Position numbers and translations under genes: made by a program. Positions 1-10,096 of a stretch of 64,000 nt of DNA are shown here, piece after piece. Location of the stretch: contig NC_091022.1 of assembly GCF_041296385.1 (NCBI RefSeq), positions 18,805,967 to 18,869,966 of the forward strand, written 5' to 3'. Each line of letters starts with the position of its first letter. Position 1 is the first letter of the stretch. The notes beneath the pieces are model-generated. The model saw only the letters and a list, made by a program, of their open reading frames with translations. It had not been told where the DNA came from and did no database searches. The DNA comes from Aphelocoma coerulescens. Lineage: Eukaryota; Chordata; Aves; Passeriformes; Corvidae.

Positions 1-1099
1 GTGGGACCTGCGAGCTGACAGTTCCTAATGGAAGGACCCAACAATTTGAGTTGTTAGTTCTGTAAGAACTAGTAGCACATAGAGTACAGGGAAACCAGGA
101 GTCATCCCTTTGAATGAAGCAGGGGTCTCCATGGCTCCTAATACTGCAAGCACAGCTGTCTCAGCTTGCTTTCCTGGCAGGCATAGGCACAGACAGTGTC
201 AACTGCTCATCCTTGACCTCCCTGCCTGGGCTTGCTGGAATCAATGTGCTTTGTCCAGCTGGCAGCTCTTCAGGAGGCGTTTGGGGTTGGTTTGGTGGTT
301 TTTTTTCTAGTTTGTTTTTTTTATCTTCAATAGATGTATGTCAACAATTCATGTGTTCACAAAACTCTGTATTCTGGGAAAAGCAGAGTGGGTAGGGTGC
401 TGCTCCTGCTTCATGTGTACTGAGGCTCAAAGGGCAGATCCCAGAGTGGCCTTCAGAAGAAGCACTTGGGAATTGCTGGCTGTAGGGTGAGGTGGGGATT
501 GAGGGTAGGAAAACTTGAGCTAGATGGCTCTCTTGTGCTTACTGCAACCAGCTCTAGCCTTCTAAAGTGCAGGTAGATTTGGTTGTAAACTTCACTGCAG
601 TAAAAACAATGTTCAGGTTCTGAACTGCTGGCAGACAAACCTGTTCAGAGATGTAAATGCATGTAAGCATGGAAAGGGCTGTAGCCCCAAGGCTCACTTT
701 TCATGTAAATGATGGCTCATATTTTTTTAAATAGTGAATGAGAGCATCTTTGCCTAACAGCATACAGTAGCCTTCTTTTTAGATAAAAATTGAGTTATTC
801 AATCTAATTTTGAAACTGTTGTACCCAAACTAAGGGCTTTTGTTCTTCCAGACTTTGCACTTTATGCAAAATTTCAAGAATATCAGCATAGATGTACTTC
901 ATTTGCAGCACTGTTGTGTTTGAATGATCTCAGTAAATAACTGCAGTTCGCATTGATCTGATTTTTGTGATGTAGCAACCGGCTTTCAGTATTGGACTGC
1001 CTTGCTTTATTTGTTTGAACTGCTGGAACTTGAATGGCTGTCAAGCTGACATACCTACTGCTTTGTAACTTGACCACCTGCTCTGTTTGGATCCCTCAG
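1..1099 (+). other. MCOLN2: MCOLN2 intron (partial, window edge)
   Basis: Intronic sequence before the first visible MCOLN2 exon. It ends in a pyrimidine-containing tract and AG at 1098-1099. I looked for the preceding mucolipin exon (S2-S3 region) on the + strand and found none, so the 5' boundary of this intron is outside the window. No recognisable repeat. Confidence 0.7.
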
Positions 1100-1201
1100 A
1101 ACCTCACAAGTTATGATGTCTGCAGCATTTTACTTGGAACATCAACTTTGTTTGTCTGGGTTGGAGTCATCAGATACCTGGGATATTTTCAAACCTACAA
1201 T
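1100..1201 (+). CDS. MCOLN2: MCOLN2 exon: S4 and start of S4-S5 linker
   Basis: 102 nt, 34 whole codons, from NLTSYDVCS to [10 protein letters not shown]. The acceptor is tccctcag and the donor is aat|gtaagg. Carries S4 ([22 protein letters not shown]), nearly identical to vertebrate mucolipins. Confidence 0.93.
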
Positions 1202-4200
1202 GTAAGGAGGGAATTAAATGTCTAACAACTAAAGCATATATATACACATACACGTGTCAGGTTTTTTCCAGATCTCTAATTTTTCGCCTTTTTCCCCTTT
1301 TTCTTTGCTCCACTCTGACTCGTAGGTGCTCATTTTAACTATGCAGGCGTCGTTGCCGAAAGTGCTGAGGTTTTGTTGTTGTGCTGGGATGATCTATCTT
1401 GGCTATACTTTCTGTGGTTGGATTGTCCTGGGACCTTATCATGAAAAGGTACATCAGCAGTATCACTCCTTTTGTGGTGTAATGATGGGAATACCTCTGT
1501 GTGTGTGTGTATAGCTCCTAGTCAAAACAACAGAAATGTGTCATAAATGAAAATGTCTGTTTACAAGTGTTAATGTGAATTTGGGAGTTTCGCGTTCCAT
1601 CTGTATCTCCTTCTACCTGCTCCTTTTAACAAAATAACTGTTCTTGCTTTTGCTGTGCTGTGCTTGAAGTCAGTGTGATCTCCAGCACCAGGCTGTGCTT
1701 GTGGCGAGGGGATGGTTTATCCAGGCCACGTGCATTGGTCTGTGTCTCTTCCGCCCTCTTCTGGCAATCCCAGCTCAATTGGGTTGAAGAGGCACTAAAT
1801 AGTTCACTGTAACTTTTTTTTTTTTTTTTTTTTTTGGATCTCCTTGGCTCTGGCTTTGTTTTTCCAAATCTTTCCCGTGCCATGTAACTTCAGTTCCTAA
1901 ATTGTGATTCATAAAGGGGTGGATGAATGCTTGTCTTGTTTGCTTTGCTTCCTGTGTGGGGGCGTGCTGTGGGTTTGTTTGTTTTCTTAAGGTTCGTATC
2001 AAAGTGTGCTCCTGGTATGTCTTGTCTGAAACCTGGGTGCAGGAGTAAGGCTTTGTATATTCCAGAACACAAGCCAAGACAACCTAAAGCTTGTTTGCTT
2101 TTCCTCTTGGCAGATGCTCTATATGACAGTTTGAACAGAGGCAGATTCCTGTTGTCACAAATTCTGAACGTCCATTAATGACTAACAAATGTGTGATTTC
2201 TCATTCCTGATCTCTGGTTGCACACAGTGTATATGTAACATAGACATGCTGTAGTGCTTGATTCAGCTTCTTCTGCCCCCAGAGCTCGGATTGCTCTAAC
2301 TTACTTTGGCTCTCTCCTTTGAGTAATGTAGGTATTCAGTCTGCACATGTTCCAAGTTGATGACAATACATTTCTCTGTGGGATTCTGGATGCAGGGGGA
2401 TCCTTTGGCACACTAGAGGCTCAATTGTTTATAACAGGCACAGCATAATTACTTTTGTAATTTCCCTGCAACAAGTACATTATCTGAGCCAAAGGAAGGA
2501 TAGTCAACAACATGCTTATCTATGAAGATGCTCTTGCCTAAATATCATACATCAATGTCAAGGAAAGCAGCTGTAGCTGTGGAGGATTCCTGGTCCTGCC
2601 AGTTCCCCAGTGTCCCACGGGAAGGCAATGTGGCACTGTGCAAGGCAGGCCAGCCCAGGGTTGGCTTCCCAGGGCTCTCCAGCCTCCCGAGCCATCCTGG
2701 TAAGAAATGGAAAGAGCCTTCCCCGATGTGCAGAAACACTGGAGAGCTTCTTATGCTCAAAAATATGGAAATACATCCTCTCCTATAGTCAGAGAGAGGT
2801 AGTGGGTATCCTGCATTTTGTGCTATGTCAGTCCAGGGGCTTCCAGGTGAGCAGTCCTTTGCAGGTCTTTCTCTGTCACTGCATCAAAACTTGAGTTGCT
2901 TAGAAGTTACCTGTGCCATGACCCCTTTCTTCCCAGAAAAAGGGCTGCTGAGTTTCACAATGGCTTTAGAATTCAGTAATAATAAAATAAGCCATAGGTG
3001 TAAACTGGACCTCTGCTGTTCCTGTGCACCAATATATTCTCCTTACAAGCATATGCCTCTTGACATCTTGTTTTGGGACCACAGTTGTGTTAGTTCATTG
3101 ATAATGCACAATGTTTTAATGTGGCTATTAATTCATATTGCCCAGTAAATTATAGTTAACAAATCCAGTTATTTGGAAGGGTAGAGCAAAAGGGGGAAGT
3201 GGGCTTACCTGGTAGCTGAATGGAGTTTAGCCTCAGGACACATTCCATCTTGGGGAGATGGAGTTCGAATTTAAGAGAATGTTTTTGAAATGAAACATGA
3301 TTTCTGTGCAGGGTGTGCTCCAGTAGCTTCATAATACAGCTACAGCTTGTACTTACAGCCCAGAGAGAGCTTTCTGAGTGACAGATTGTTAATTCAGTTT
3401 AGACCATTTGAGTTCTGAAGGCTATATGCTAACTCTGCCCCCTTAACACAGTATTGATTTATTACCCATAGTCCAGTAATGCTGCAGAGCTGCGAAGCAG
3501 AGGATGTGGATTGTGTTCCCAGCATACTACCACTAATTTAGTATATAGATTCTGTGAAATCACTTTAGCTGTGCTTTGGGAAATGGAATTATACTTTTCT
3601 GCAGGTCCAAAATTGCTTATAATTCAGTAACTTTCTGTGGTGGTCGGTTATTGAGTGTTTTTCCTGTTGAACATCACAAATTTTATTTCTTGATAATAAA
3701 TATTCTGATGTTGACACATCCTGCTTAGTTAAGATGATATTTCTACATGGTTCTATTACTGACATATATATTTTGGCCTGAATGTACAGGAAAGTGTGGT
3801 AGCATTTGATTTCTTGGGTTGGCTTTTTTGTCTCCTTTGAGTAAAACTCAAACTTTGTGTTTTGATTGATCTTCACCTTTTGCTAATAATTTGTATTCAT
3901 TTTCTAGTTTGAAGATCTGAACACGGTGGCTGAATGTCTGTTTTCTTTGGTCAATGGTGATGATATGTTTGCAACATTTGCTCAAATCCAGCAGAAGAGT
4001 TCACTGGTGTGGATGTTCAGCCGATTATACTTGTACTCCTTCATTAGTCTGTTTATATACATGATCCTCAGCCTTTTTATTGCACTCATTACTGACTCCT
4101 ATGACACCATAAAGGTAAAGCATTTGTTTTCTGTTACACTTCTAATCAGTTTTGTATTCATTCTTGTTAATCGCTCAGCACCATACCATCTACTCTACGT

Positions 4201-6659
4201 TCTGATGTGTGATGAGATTATTAAAATCTTTTCATTTAGTCTGTGAAAAAATTGGAAGGATGACTGGGTTTGCTGACATCTCAGAGACTTGCCTTTGGCA
4301 GGAGTTTGGAAAGGCTCAAGCAGATAACTCTGAAGTCATTTAGGTGTCCAGGCCTCCTTAATGTGCTGCTTGGAAATGTGTGGTTAAAAGGAAATACCTT
4401 CTGAAAGATGCACTACTTCTCAGTCAGTTTAAAATTGTGCCATCCATTTCCAGTATGGACCGTCTGAAAGTGAACCTAAGTTTTCAGTAATTACCTTCTG
4501 TTTTTGACCTCAAGTGCTCTCTGCCCTTCGTGCTCCTGGTAGCCTCAGTGACCAGTGGGAAGGCAATGTGGGTCACACCCTTCAGCTCTCATCTCTTTCT
4601 TGTCTTGGTGTCAGAAAGAAACAGGCCAGCAGAATAAGGCTGGTCTGACATGAACTACAACTTCCAGACTAAGCAAGAGCTTCACATTTGAAGCACCCCA
4701 AAATATAACTTAATTGTGCTCCTGAGTTTACTGGAAGGTCTGACCTGCAAAATGGTGTTTTACTGTTACTCTTCCCTCTGAGCATTTCACACAGATCAAT
4801 TGAGAGCTGTTTCAGTATGCTGAACTGTTTTTTTCATAGCATTTCTTCAGCATGGCAATGTTGAATAGCCACACTGGGGCCCTTCAAATCCAGCATTAGA
4901 GTTCTTAGGGAAAAGGAGTCCAGGGCACTCAATGAGCACAGCAGCTCACTGTGAACAAGGGAGAATCAATGCTATTTTGGCCTGAGATCACTTGCTTGGC
5001 CTTATGGGCAGCAAAAAAGACATAAGAGAATCTGTGAACAATGTGAATTTTCTGTCACTTACATTTTTGGTGGAACAAAGCAAACTATGTAGTGTTTCTA
5101 GGATGGAAATGGGTTTTTTCCTTCCTACAGCAATATTGAAAACATGAACCAAATAGTCTGGTTTTACTGTCACACTCTAGAGGAAATTTTAGAATGTTTC
5201 ATGCCCAATAACTTCTCATGCGTTGTAAATGAAATACTTTTTCTTTCAGAAATACCAACAAAGTGGTTTTCCAGTAACAGATTTACACGAATTTCTAAAA
5301 GACCATAGTAGCGCTGGCTACAGAAAAGACAGAACTTTTCCATTCATCTGCTGCTGCAGGAGGTCAGTAGAGTGTTTTTAATGAGTGTTTTCCTGAGAAG
5401 TACAACACTTAGCTTCTCACTGCAAAATGCTGCTTCACAAATGCTGAAGAATCCGGAATTCAGCCTGTGTAATATTTGGATGATGTTGTTCCTCCTGTAC
5501 TTTACTTCAAGTTAGATCTTAAGTCAGCTGCTGATGCAAAGGCAGCAATTCTGAGCTTAAACATGTTTTAATTCTCTTTATTCTCTTATGAAGACTACTA
5601 TGCAAAAGCTGTTGGGAGGACTGTGGAGTACAGCATGAAACTACCAAGGGTTCTGGAGCAAACTAAGCCTCTGCTTCTTAGGGTTTTGCAAGTTGTCTGT
5701 TTCTAAAAAGCTTTGCTACTAAGCTTGGAGTAGTAGCAGAAAGCGAGAGGGCGATTCAGCCTGAGGTTGGTGCTAATCCCAAAGCTATGCTGTGTCTGAG
5801 GCAAACACTTTGAATACCATCTGCCAGAATGCTGGAAACACGCTGGTAAATGTCTTGTAGACACTGTGGCAGTGGTCCTTTTTAAGGCGGTGGTGAGAGA
5901 TGAATATCTCACCTGGTGCTTGCTGCTCTGAGAGCTTATTCTTTGAATTCTGTTTCTGAGGTGAAATAACACACCTCTGGAGCCCTGTTTGAGACAGGAG
6001 GGATCTTGTCACTGTCCCTAGGCAGTCCAGGATAATCCATTCATGTGCACAGAATGGCTGTGGGCACTGTGCGAGGAAGCCAGGCTATGGGAGAAGGAAC
6101 AGACCAAAATGTGAACACTTAATCACAGCTGGTGCAACAAAGCCTCTCTTAGCAGTAGGATAGTTGTCTACTTATATACCAATGCTTTTGTGGAATGCAG
6201 CTTTATACCTTGGCAGAGGGGAACCCCATAGCCAAAAAGGAGCATGTGAGATGATGATGGGCAGGTATCCCAGCAGTTGCTGGGGGCATGTGAAAGCCAA
6301 CTAGTTAACAGGAGCTCCAGCCAGGTCCAGCTTCACGTTTCACCTGCAAGTCATTGTGCAGAATAAGAGATTTTTGTGTCCTTGAGCATAATAAATATAC
6401 ACTGTAAAATCCTATGCAGTACTGAGTGCACAAGCCTGGTAGATGGAGTGAAAATCTAGAGCTTTTACTGCTGTAGCAGTTTTTGCATCCAGTGCAGGTG
6501 TTAGGAGTTGTATACTGAAATGGGAGAGCAGAGAACAGAAGGATCAAAACTCAGCTTGTATGGGTAAATGCTTCTTATTGCATTTCTTGCTGAATGGAGA
6601 ATTGTGAATTTTTTCTTTGCAGACAGGAGAGTGATGATAACTTGATACTTATTAATTGA
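1100..6659 (+). CDS. MCOLN2: MCOLN2 (mucolipin-2 / TRPML2), C-terminal five coding exons
   Basis: Mucolipin-2 is a PI(3,5)P2-gated cation channel of recycling endosomes and lysosomes that forms tetramers. Five exons (1100-1201, 1326-1448, 3908-4114, 5250-5362, 6623-6659) join in frame and encode about the last 193 residues: S4 (starting [17 protein letters not shown]), the S4-S5 linker, S5 ([20 protein letters not shown]), the pore with the NGDDMF filter, S6 ([20 protein letters not shown]) and the cytosolic tail. Every junction has AG acceptor and GT donor dinucleotides. The tail ends [16 protein letters not shown] then TGA. A SDD-containing end is typical of MCOLN2, while MCOLN3 ends in a short CCCKK tail and MCOLN1 in a longer one, so MCOLN2 is preferred. 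The N-terminal half (S1, luminal domain, S2-S3) lies upstream of the window; no earlier exon was seen in 1-1099. LPAR3 follows in the same orientation, as in human. Confidence 0.93.
1326..1448 (+). CDS. MCOLN2: MCOLN2 exon: S5 segment
   Basis: 123 nt, 41 codons, starting [16 protein letters not shown] and ending [10 protein letters not shown] before a GT at 1449. Contains the CCC run and S5 helix. The intron before it is only 124 nt, very short for a vertebrate gene. Confidence 0.93.
1449..3907 (+). other. MCOLN2: MCOLN2 intron with poly-T tract
   Basis: Intron of about 2.46 kb. It begins with gtacat, contains a short (TG)n run near 1497-1512 and a T-tract at 1814-1835, and ends tttctag at 3907. 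No other gene recognised. Confidence 0.8.
1814..1835 (+). repeat. Poly-T tract in MCOLN2 intron
   Basis: Twenty-two consecutive T. On the minus strand this is an A-tail-like run, but the sequence before it shows no recognised retrocopy. Confidence 0.85.
3908..4114 (+). CDS. MCOLN2: MCOLN2 exon: pore helices, NGDD filter and S6
   Basis: 207 nt, 69 codons, [12 protein letters not shown] to DSYDTIK, donor aag|gtaaag. The selectivity-filter motif NGDDMF lies at 3953-3970; its acidic residues line the mucolipin pore mouth. S6 follows ([19 protein letters not shown]). Key pore residues are intact, so the channel should be functional. Confidence 0.95.
4115..5249 (+). other. MCOLN2: MCOLN2 intron
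   Basis: About 1.1 kb between the pore exon and the tail exon. Ends with a pyrimidine-rich tract, ttctttcag. I see no repeat or additional gene in it. Confidence 0.8.
5250..5362 (+). CDS. MCOLN2: MCOLN2 exon: proximal C-terminal tail
   Basis: 113 nt (37 codons plus 2 nt), [20 protein letters not shown] to FPFICCCR, donor ag|gtcagt. The GFP-x-T-x-L motif and CCC cysteine cluster are standard for mucolipin tails; the cysteines are known palmitoylation sites in the family. Confidence 0.92.
5363..6622 (+). other. MCOLN2: MCOLN2 last intron
   Basis: About 1.26 kb, starting gtcagt and ending ctttgcag. Nothing recognisable beyond unique sequence. Confidence 0.75.
6623..6659 (+). CDS. MCOLN2: MCOLN2 terminal coding exon ([11 protein letters not shown], stop)
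   Basis: Too short for ordinary ORF detection. The acceptor is ttctttgcag at 6622; the exon completes the split AG|A arginine codon and then reads [14 protein letters not shown]. The SDD-x-L-I end matches the extreme C-terminus of MCOLN2 orthologues, which supports both the exon and the paralogue assignment. Confidence 0.87.
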
Positions 6660-7090
6660 TGGCTGCACATTGAAATTCACCACTGATATATGCAAAAGAA
6701 GCATAGCAGTATGGAGAAGGATAATTCTCCAAATTGCAGTGGAACCCACCATCTGGATCTGCCTCATGAACAGACTAGTCTTAGCTAATTAAGCTTTTGG
6801 GGGAAGAAAACTATTAACGTGACATCAGCTGGCTGACCAACAGGAGAGCCCAGAAGCTGTGTCTGAAGGAGAGCTGTGAAGAACTCTGTATTATTCTTGC
6901 CTCAAGTTTCATCATCTTAGAGAAGACTGATCCTTGAGCATTTTCTGTAGAAGCTCTGTTTGCTGATAACCTTGTGGAGGAAGGAAAATGGTGGTGAATC
7001 CACTGTTGTTAATAAGAAAAAATTATATGAAAATAATTTTTAAAAAAATCCTGTGTTAAAAAGTATTAAATAAAAGGAAGTCAAGAAGGG
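6660..7090 (+). other. MCOLN2: MCOLN2 3'UTR (probable)
   Basis: Sequence after the TGA stop. It becomes AT-rich near 7010-7075 and holds an AATAAA at 7069-7074, the first canonical polyadenylation hexamer after the stop. The cleavage site is inferred to lie shortly beyond. Confidence 0.55.
7069..7074 (+). terminator. MCOLN2: MCOLN2 polyadenylation signal candidate (AATAAA)
   Basis: Canonical hexamer about 410 nt after the MCOLN2 stop codon. Transcript evidence would be needed to show it is the one used. Confidence 0.5.
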
Positions 7091-8695
7091 AGGAGTTTTT
7101 CACTTAAAGTGATGCATCCAGCCTGTCATTTCTGCTTGGCACATTTTATTTATTTGAATTAAATTTATGATAAACTAAAAAGCTGCACAAAAGTGGAAAA
7201 TAGTTGCTGTTCTCCCTCTTGTATATCATTTTAACACAAATCACCTATAGGTCACAGTCTTTTCTTTAACAGCTTTACTAAAAAGCAATTTGTTATCCTT
7301 TTTTTTTTGGCTGTCTTTTCTGTTATACCCACAATATTGATTTGTACTGTGTCCAGATTAAACTTACTGCTTTAGCTGTAGTTAAATACTTTTTTGCATG
7401 GTTGGAAACTTTCATGGTAAGCATTATCTGAAGACTGCTGAAAAGATTTTTTTTTTTTTGGTGATGCTATAGTGTTGTACTGTCATAATCCAGAGGACAA
7501 ATTCAGGCAAAAACGGTGCCATGGAGCTTTGCTTCTATTTCAAGCACATGTTAATTGGAAGAAAATATGTAACAACTGAGTCTTGTAGCTGGTTTGTTCA
7601 GGTGACTTTCTAGCTGTCTTTGGGATGGTCAGCTATAAAGACTGTATTTTCCCCTTGCCTCTTTATAAGCTTTTTTCGATGAGAACAGAGGACTTTGGGG
7701 AACTTAAAAGTACTTCCAGGATAGTAGTGCATAGATGTTAATCAGGTACTTCTGGAAACTTTCAGGAGTGCTGACTGCTCCTGGGGTGAGTGCACTATTA
7801 TATTAGATGCTCCACTTTTGTCTCTCCCCTGTTTGCTCTCTAAAACACCACTCTTCAGTAGATGATGTCAGTGTGTTGGCTAGGACTTGGTCTTGCTGTG
7901 TGTTAACTACTAATGGTGTTCTCTGTAAGTTCTGGCTTGTTAATGTTTCAAATGGCAAAGGCAATTCAAAATGCTGCCCTGGTATGAGTGAGATGAGTGG
8001 CAGCTTTTCCTTTTTTTTTGCTGTTTTGTTCTAATCTTCTGCCTGGTGTTTGCCTTCATAACAATTAAATTTTTTTGTTGGCAGATGCCATTTTGCCTTG
8101 CTTAGGCTGCAGCTAAGTGTCTAGAACAGAATTTTGGTGTCAGTATTTCGATGCATCCAGGCTCTGCACATTTTAATGCTTCTATTGCTGAAATATATTT
8201 GGGACAGAGAATATTTTTCCCATCCCAGTCTAAACAATGTGTTGCTGTGGCCTAATCTCACTACAGCTTGTGGCTGTAACTGAAATTGCTACCAATAACC
8301 AAGACTTGGTGCTCTTAGCAAAGATTTTCTGTAATTGTCTTTTCATCAATTGTGTGATCTAGAACAGAGAATTACTGTCTTCCACTGTTGGCAGAGGAGT
8401 CAGCTTTTCTCCTAGTGTTTATCTGCAAGACTTGTTTGGGTCAATGTTAGCCTTTTGGTGTATTCTCTGGGGCCCTGGGTAATCAAAAAATCTTCTGCAG
8501 ATCGCAGAATTATCAGCATAAACTGATTGCCAAGGTCCCCCTGTCTCTTACAGTGTGCTATCTACTTGGTTATGTACAAGATGCTGGAGTTTTCTGAGTT
8601 TCCTGCTATTTTACTAGTTAGCTTTCTGGAGTGCCTCTTTCTAAATCAAACAGTTCCATCATGTCTGAAAATGAATTGTGTTTTCCTTACTGCTT
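7091..8695. other. MCOLN2-LPAR3 intergenic, left part
   Basis: About 1.6 kb of AT-leaning sequence with short T-runs (for example near 7449-7460). No convincing ORF, repeat or splice-bounded exon recognised. Confidence 0.6.
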
Positions 8696-8977
8696 TGTTA
8701 TTGGGGTCCCTCCCCCCCTGCCATGTAGTCCTGGCGGAGGCACGGGGGCAGCCTCGTTCCTGGTCAGCCTCATTCCCCATTGGATGTTTTGTGTTCCCCT
8801 GCGCGGGCAGGGACCCTCGGGTCCCGTGATTGCCTCAGTTCCTCGGCAGAGCCCCGGCCATGGGGCTGGAGAAATAAACATCTCTCTGAAACATCTATCA
8901 AGAATCAGTCCATATATATTTCTTTCCCACGGGCCTCATTGTTTGATACATCGTGTTACAGAATCTCCACTGTAACA
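8696..8977 (+). repeat. Left (5') LTR
   Basis: 282 nt, TGTTATTGGGG to CTGTAACA. Shares long blocks with the right LTR (for example GTGATTGCC, CAGAGCCCCGGCCATG, ACATCTATCAAGAATCAGTC). AATAAA at 8873-8878. By eye the last ~205 nt differ from the right copy by about a dozen substitutions plus small indels, and the first third differs more, so the insertion is not recent. Confidence 0.85.
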
Positions 8978-8979
8978 AA

Positions 8980-8997
8980 TGGTAGAAATGTGGGCAG
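8980..8997 (+). other. Primer-binding-site candidate
   Basis: TGGTAGAAATGTGGGCAG begins two bases after the left LTR end, the usual position of a tRNA primer-binding site, whose first bases TGG pair with tRNA CCA. The tRNA is not assigned; comparison with avian tRNA 3' ends would settle it. Confidence 0.4.
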
Positions 8998-9144
8998 AAC
9001 GATCCCCCATCCCTAAGGACAGAAAATTCGTAAAATTCGTGAGTAAAAACCACTCTAGATCTCTCTCTTCTCACCTTGGTTTGGATATTCTCTCTGGACT
9101 ATGGAAGAATTGTGGGAAATGTGGCTCTCTGAACCACAGAAAAA

Positions 9145-9591
9145 ATGTATCTAGAAGTTAAAGGAATCCTTGAACAACAAAACAAGAAAGTATTTGTTCT
9201 GGGAGATCTAGAACATTTTTTTAACTGTGTTTTCAAAAATTTCTTATCTAATCACCTGCAAAGTGTAGGAGAGGGGGAAGTTGTACAATTTGATATAGTA
9301 CAAAGAAAGAAGGGTTTACAAGCAGCAAATGTTACTGGGCCTGGAGGTATTCCAGTCAAAGGCAGCCGTTATGCACAAAATTATAAACAATATCCATCCC
9401 AGCAACCTCCCTACCCACAACCTACTTTCCCCTTTTACCCTATACCCAATATGAACCCTTTCCTAAGTTTACCCCATCCTCAGTTTATTCCCAATCTGTT
9501 TTTCACCCCATGGCTTCCCTATACAATTCCTTTTCCCTGCAACTCCTCTCTGATGCCGAGGGGGGATGAAAAGGGGGAGGGAAGAAATTAA
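9145..9591 (+). CDS. LTR-element internal ORF with partial Y-box cold-shock domain
   Basis: 148-codon open frame between the two LTRs. Residues about 38-79 (LQSVGEGEVVQFDIV, then GLQAANVTGPGGIPVKGSRY) match the second half of the vertebrate YBX cold-shock domain, where SVGDGE, EFDVV and AANVTGPGG-PV-GS-YA are hallmarks. Residues 5-20 (VKGILEQQNKKVFVLG) can be laid on VKGTVKWFN and the RNP2 VFVHQ motif, but the intervening RNP1 (GYGFI) is missing and the middle (21-37) is divergent. The tail (about 80-140) is rich in Pro, Tyr and Phe. The cold-shock fold binds single-stranded RNA/DNA; without RNP1 this one may not. It could be a captured host gene fragment carried by the LTR family, or a YBX retrocopy caught in the element. 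Whether it is translated is unknown. Confidence 0.6.
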   Translation: MYLEVKGILEQQNKKVFVLGDLEHFFNCVFKNFLSNHLQSVGEGEVVQFDIVQRKKGLQAANVTGPGGIPVKGSRYAQNYKQYPSQQPPYPQPTFPFYPIPNMNPFLSLPHPQFIPNLFFTPWLPYTIPFPCNSSLMPRGDEKGEGRN

Positions 9592-9801
9592 ACCCCCTCC
9601 TGCCTCAGTTTCCCCACAAAGCATGCTCAGAGAGTCCTGTCTCCCTTCTGTCAGCCTTAAGATGTTCCAGAGAATCTGTTAGGACATTTAAAGACTCAGG
9701 AGGGTGGCTTGTTTTGTTTTGAAACTATTCTTGTTATGTTTATCCAGTTGTTTGCAATGTTAAGTTTAAAATCTCCTTTTATTAAAAATTAACGGGTGAA
9801 A

Positions 9802-10096
9802 TGTTGGGGTCTCCTCCCCCCGCCACGTAGCCCTGGGAGAGGGGCCCTGAGGGCACAGACACACGGGGTTTCCCTGCCCCTGGTCAGCCTCGTTCCCCAT
9901 TGGTTGTTTTGTGTTCCCCTGCACGGGCAAAGGACCCTCGGGTCCCGTGATTGCCACAGTTCCTCAGCAGAGCCCCGGCCATGTGGCTGGAGAAATAAAC
10001 ATCTCTGAAACATCTATCAAGAATCAGTCCATATGTATTTCTTTCCCATGGGCCTCCTTGTTTGATACATTGTGTTACAGAATCCCCGCAGTAACA
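9802..10096 (+). repeat. Right (3') LTR
   Basis: 295 nt, TGTTGGGGTC to GCAGTAACA, aligned to 8696-8977. AATAAA at 9994-9999. No strong polypurine tract lies directly before it; a purine-rich stretch (GATGAAAAGGGGGAGGGAAG) ends the internal ORF about 210 nt upstream. Confidence 0.85.

Larger units (their letters stand above)
8696..10096 (+). mobile_element. Short LTR retroelement with both LTRs, gag-pol absent
   Basis: Two direct repeats (8696-8977 and 9802-10096) begin TGTT and end AACA, the inverted termini expected of retroviral LTRs. Both contain GAGAAATAAACATCTC, a polyadenylation signal at the same relative place. They enclose only about 824 nt. A TGG-starting stretch sits 2 nt after the left LTR, where a primer-binding site belongs. 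The internal part has no recognisable protease, reverse transcriptase or envelope, only the 9145-9591 open frame with a Y-box cold-shock match. No clear target-site duplication was found at the outer borders. It is either a deleted provirus or a non-autonomous LTR family that picked up host sequence; family class is not determined. Confidence 0.85.

Noticed and set aside
1034..1225. Starting the MCOLN2 exon at the upstream ATG (1034)
   Set aside because: The residues before NLTSYDVCS do not match mucolipins, and a splice acceptor ends exactly at 1099.
1100..6659. Assigning the mucolipin as MCOLN3 or MCOLN1
   Set aside because: The C-terminal SDD-x-L-I end and the position directly before LPAR3 fit MCOLN2; MCOLN3 has a short tail ending in lysines, and MCOLN1 lies in another region in vertebrates.
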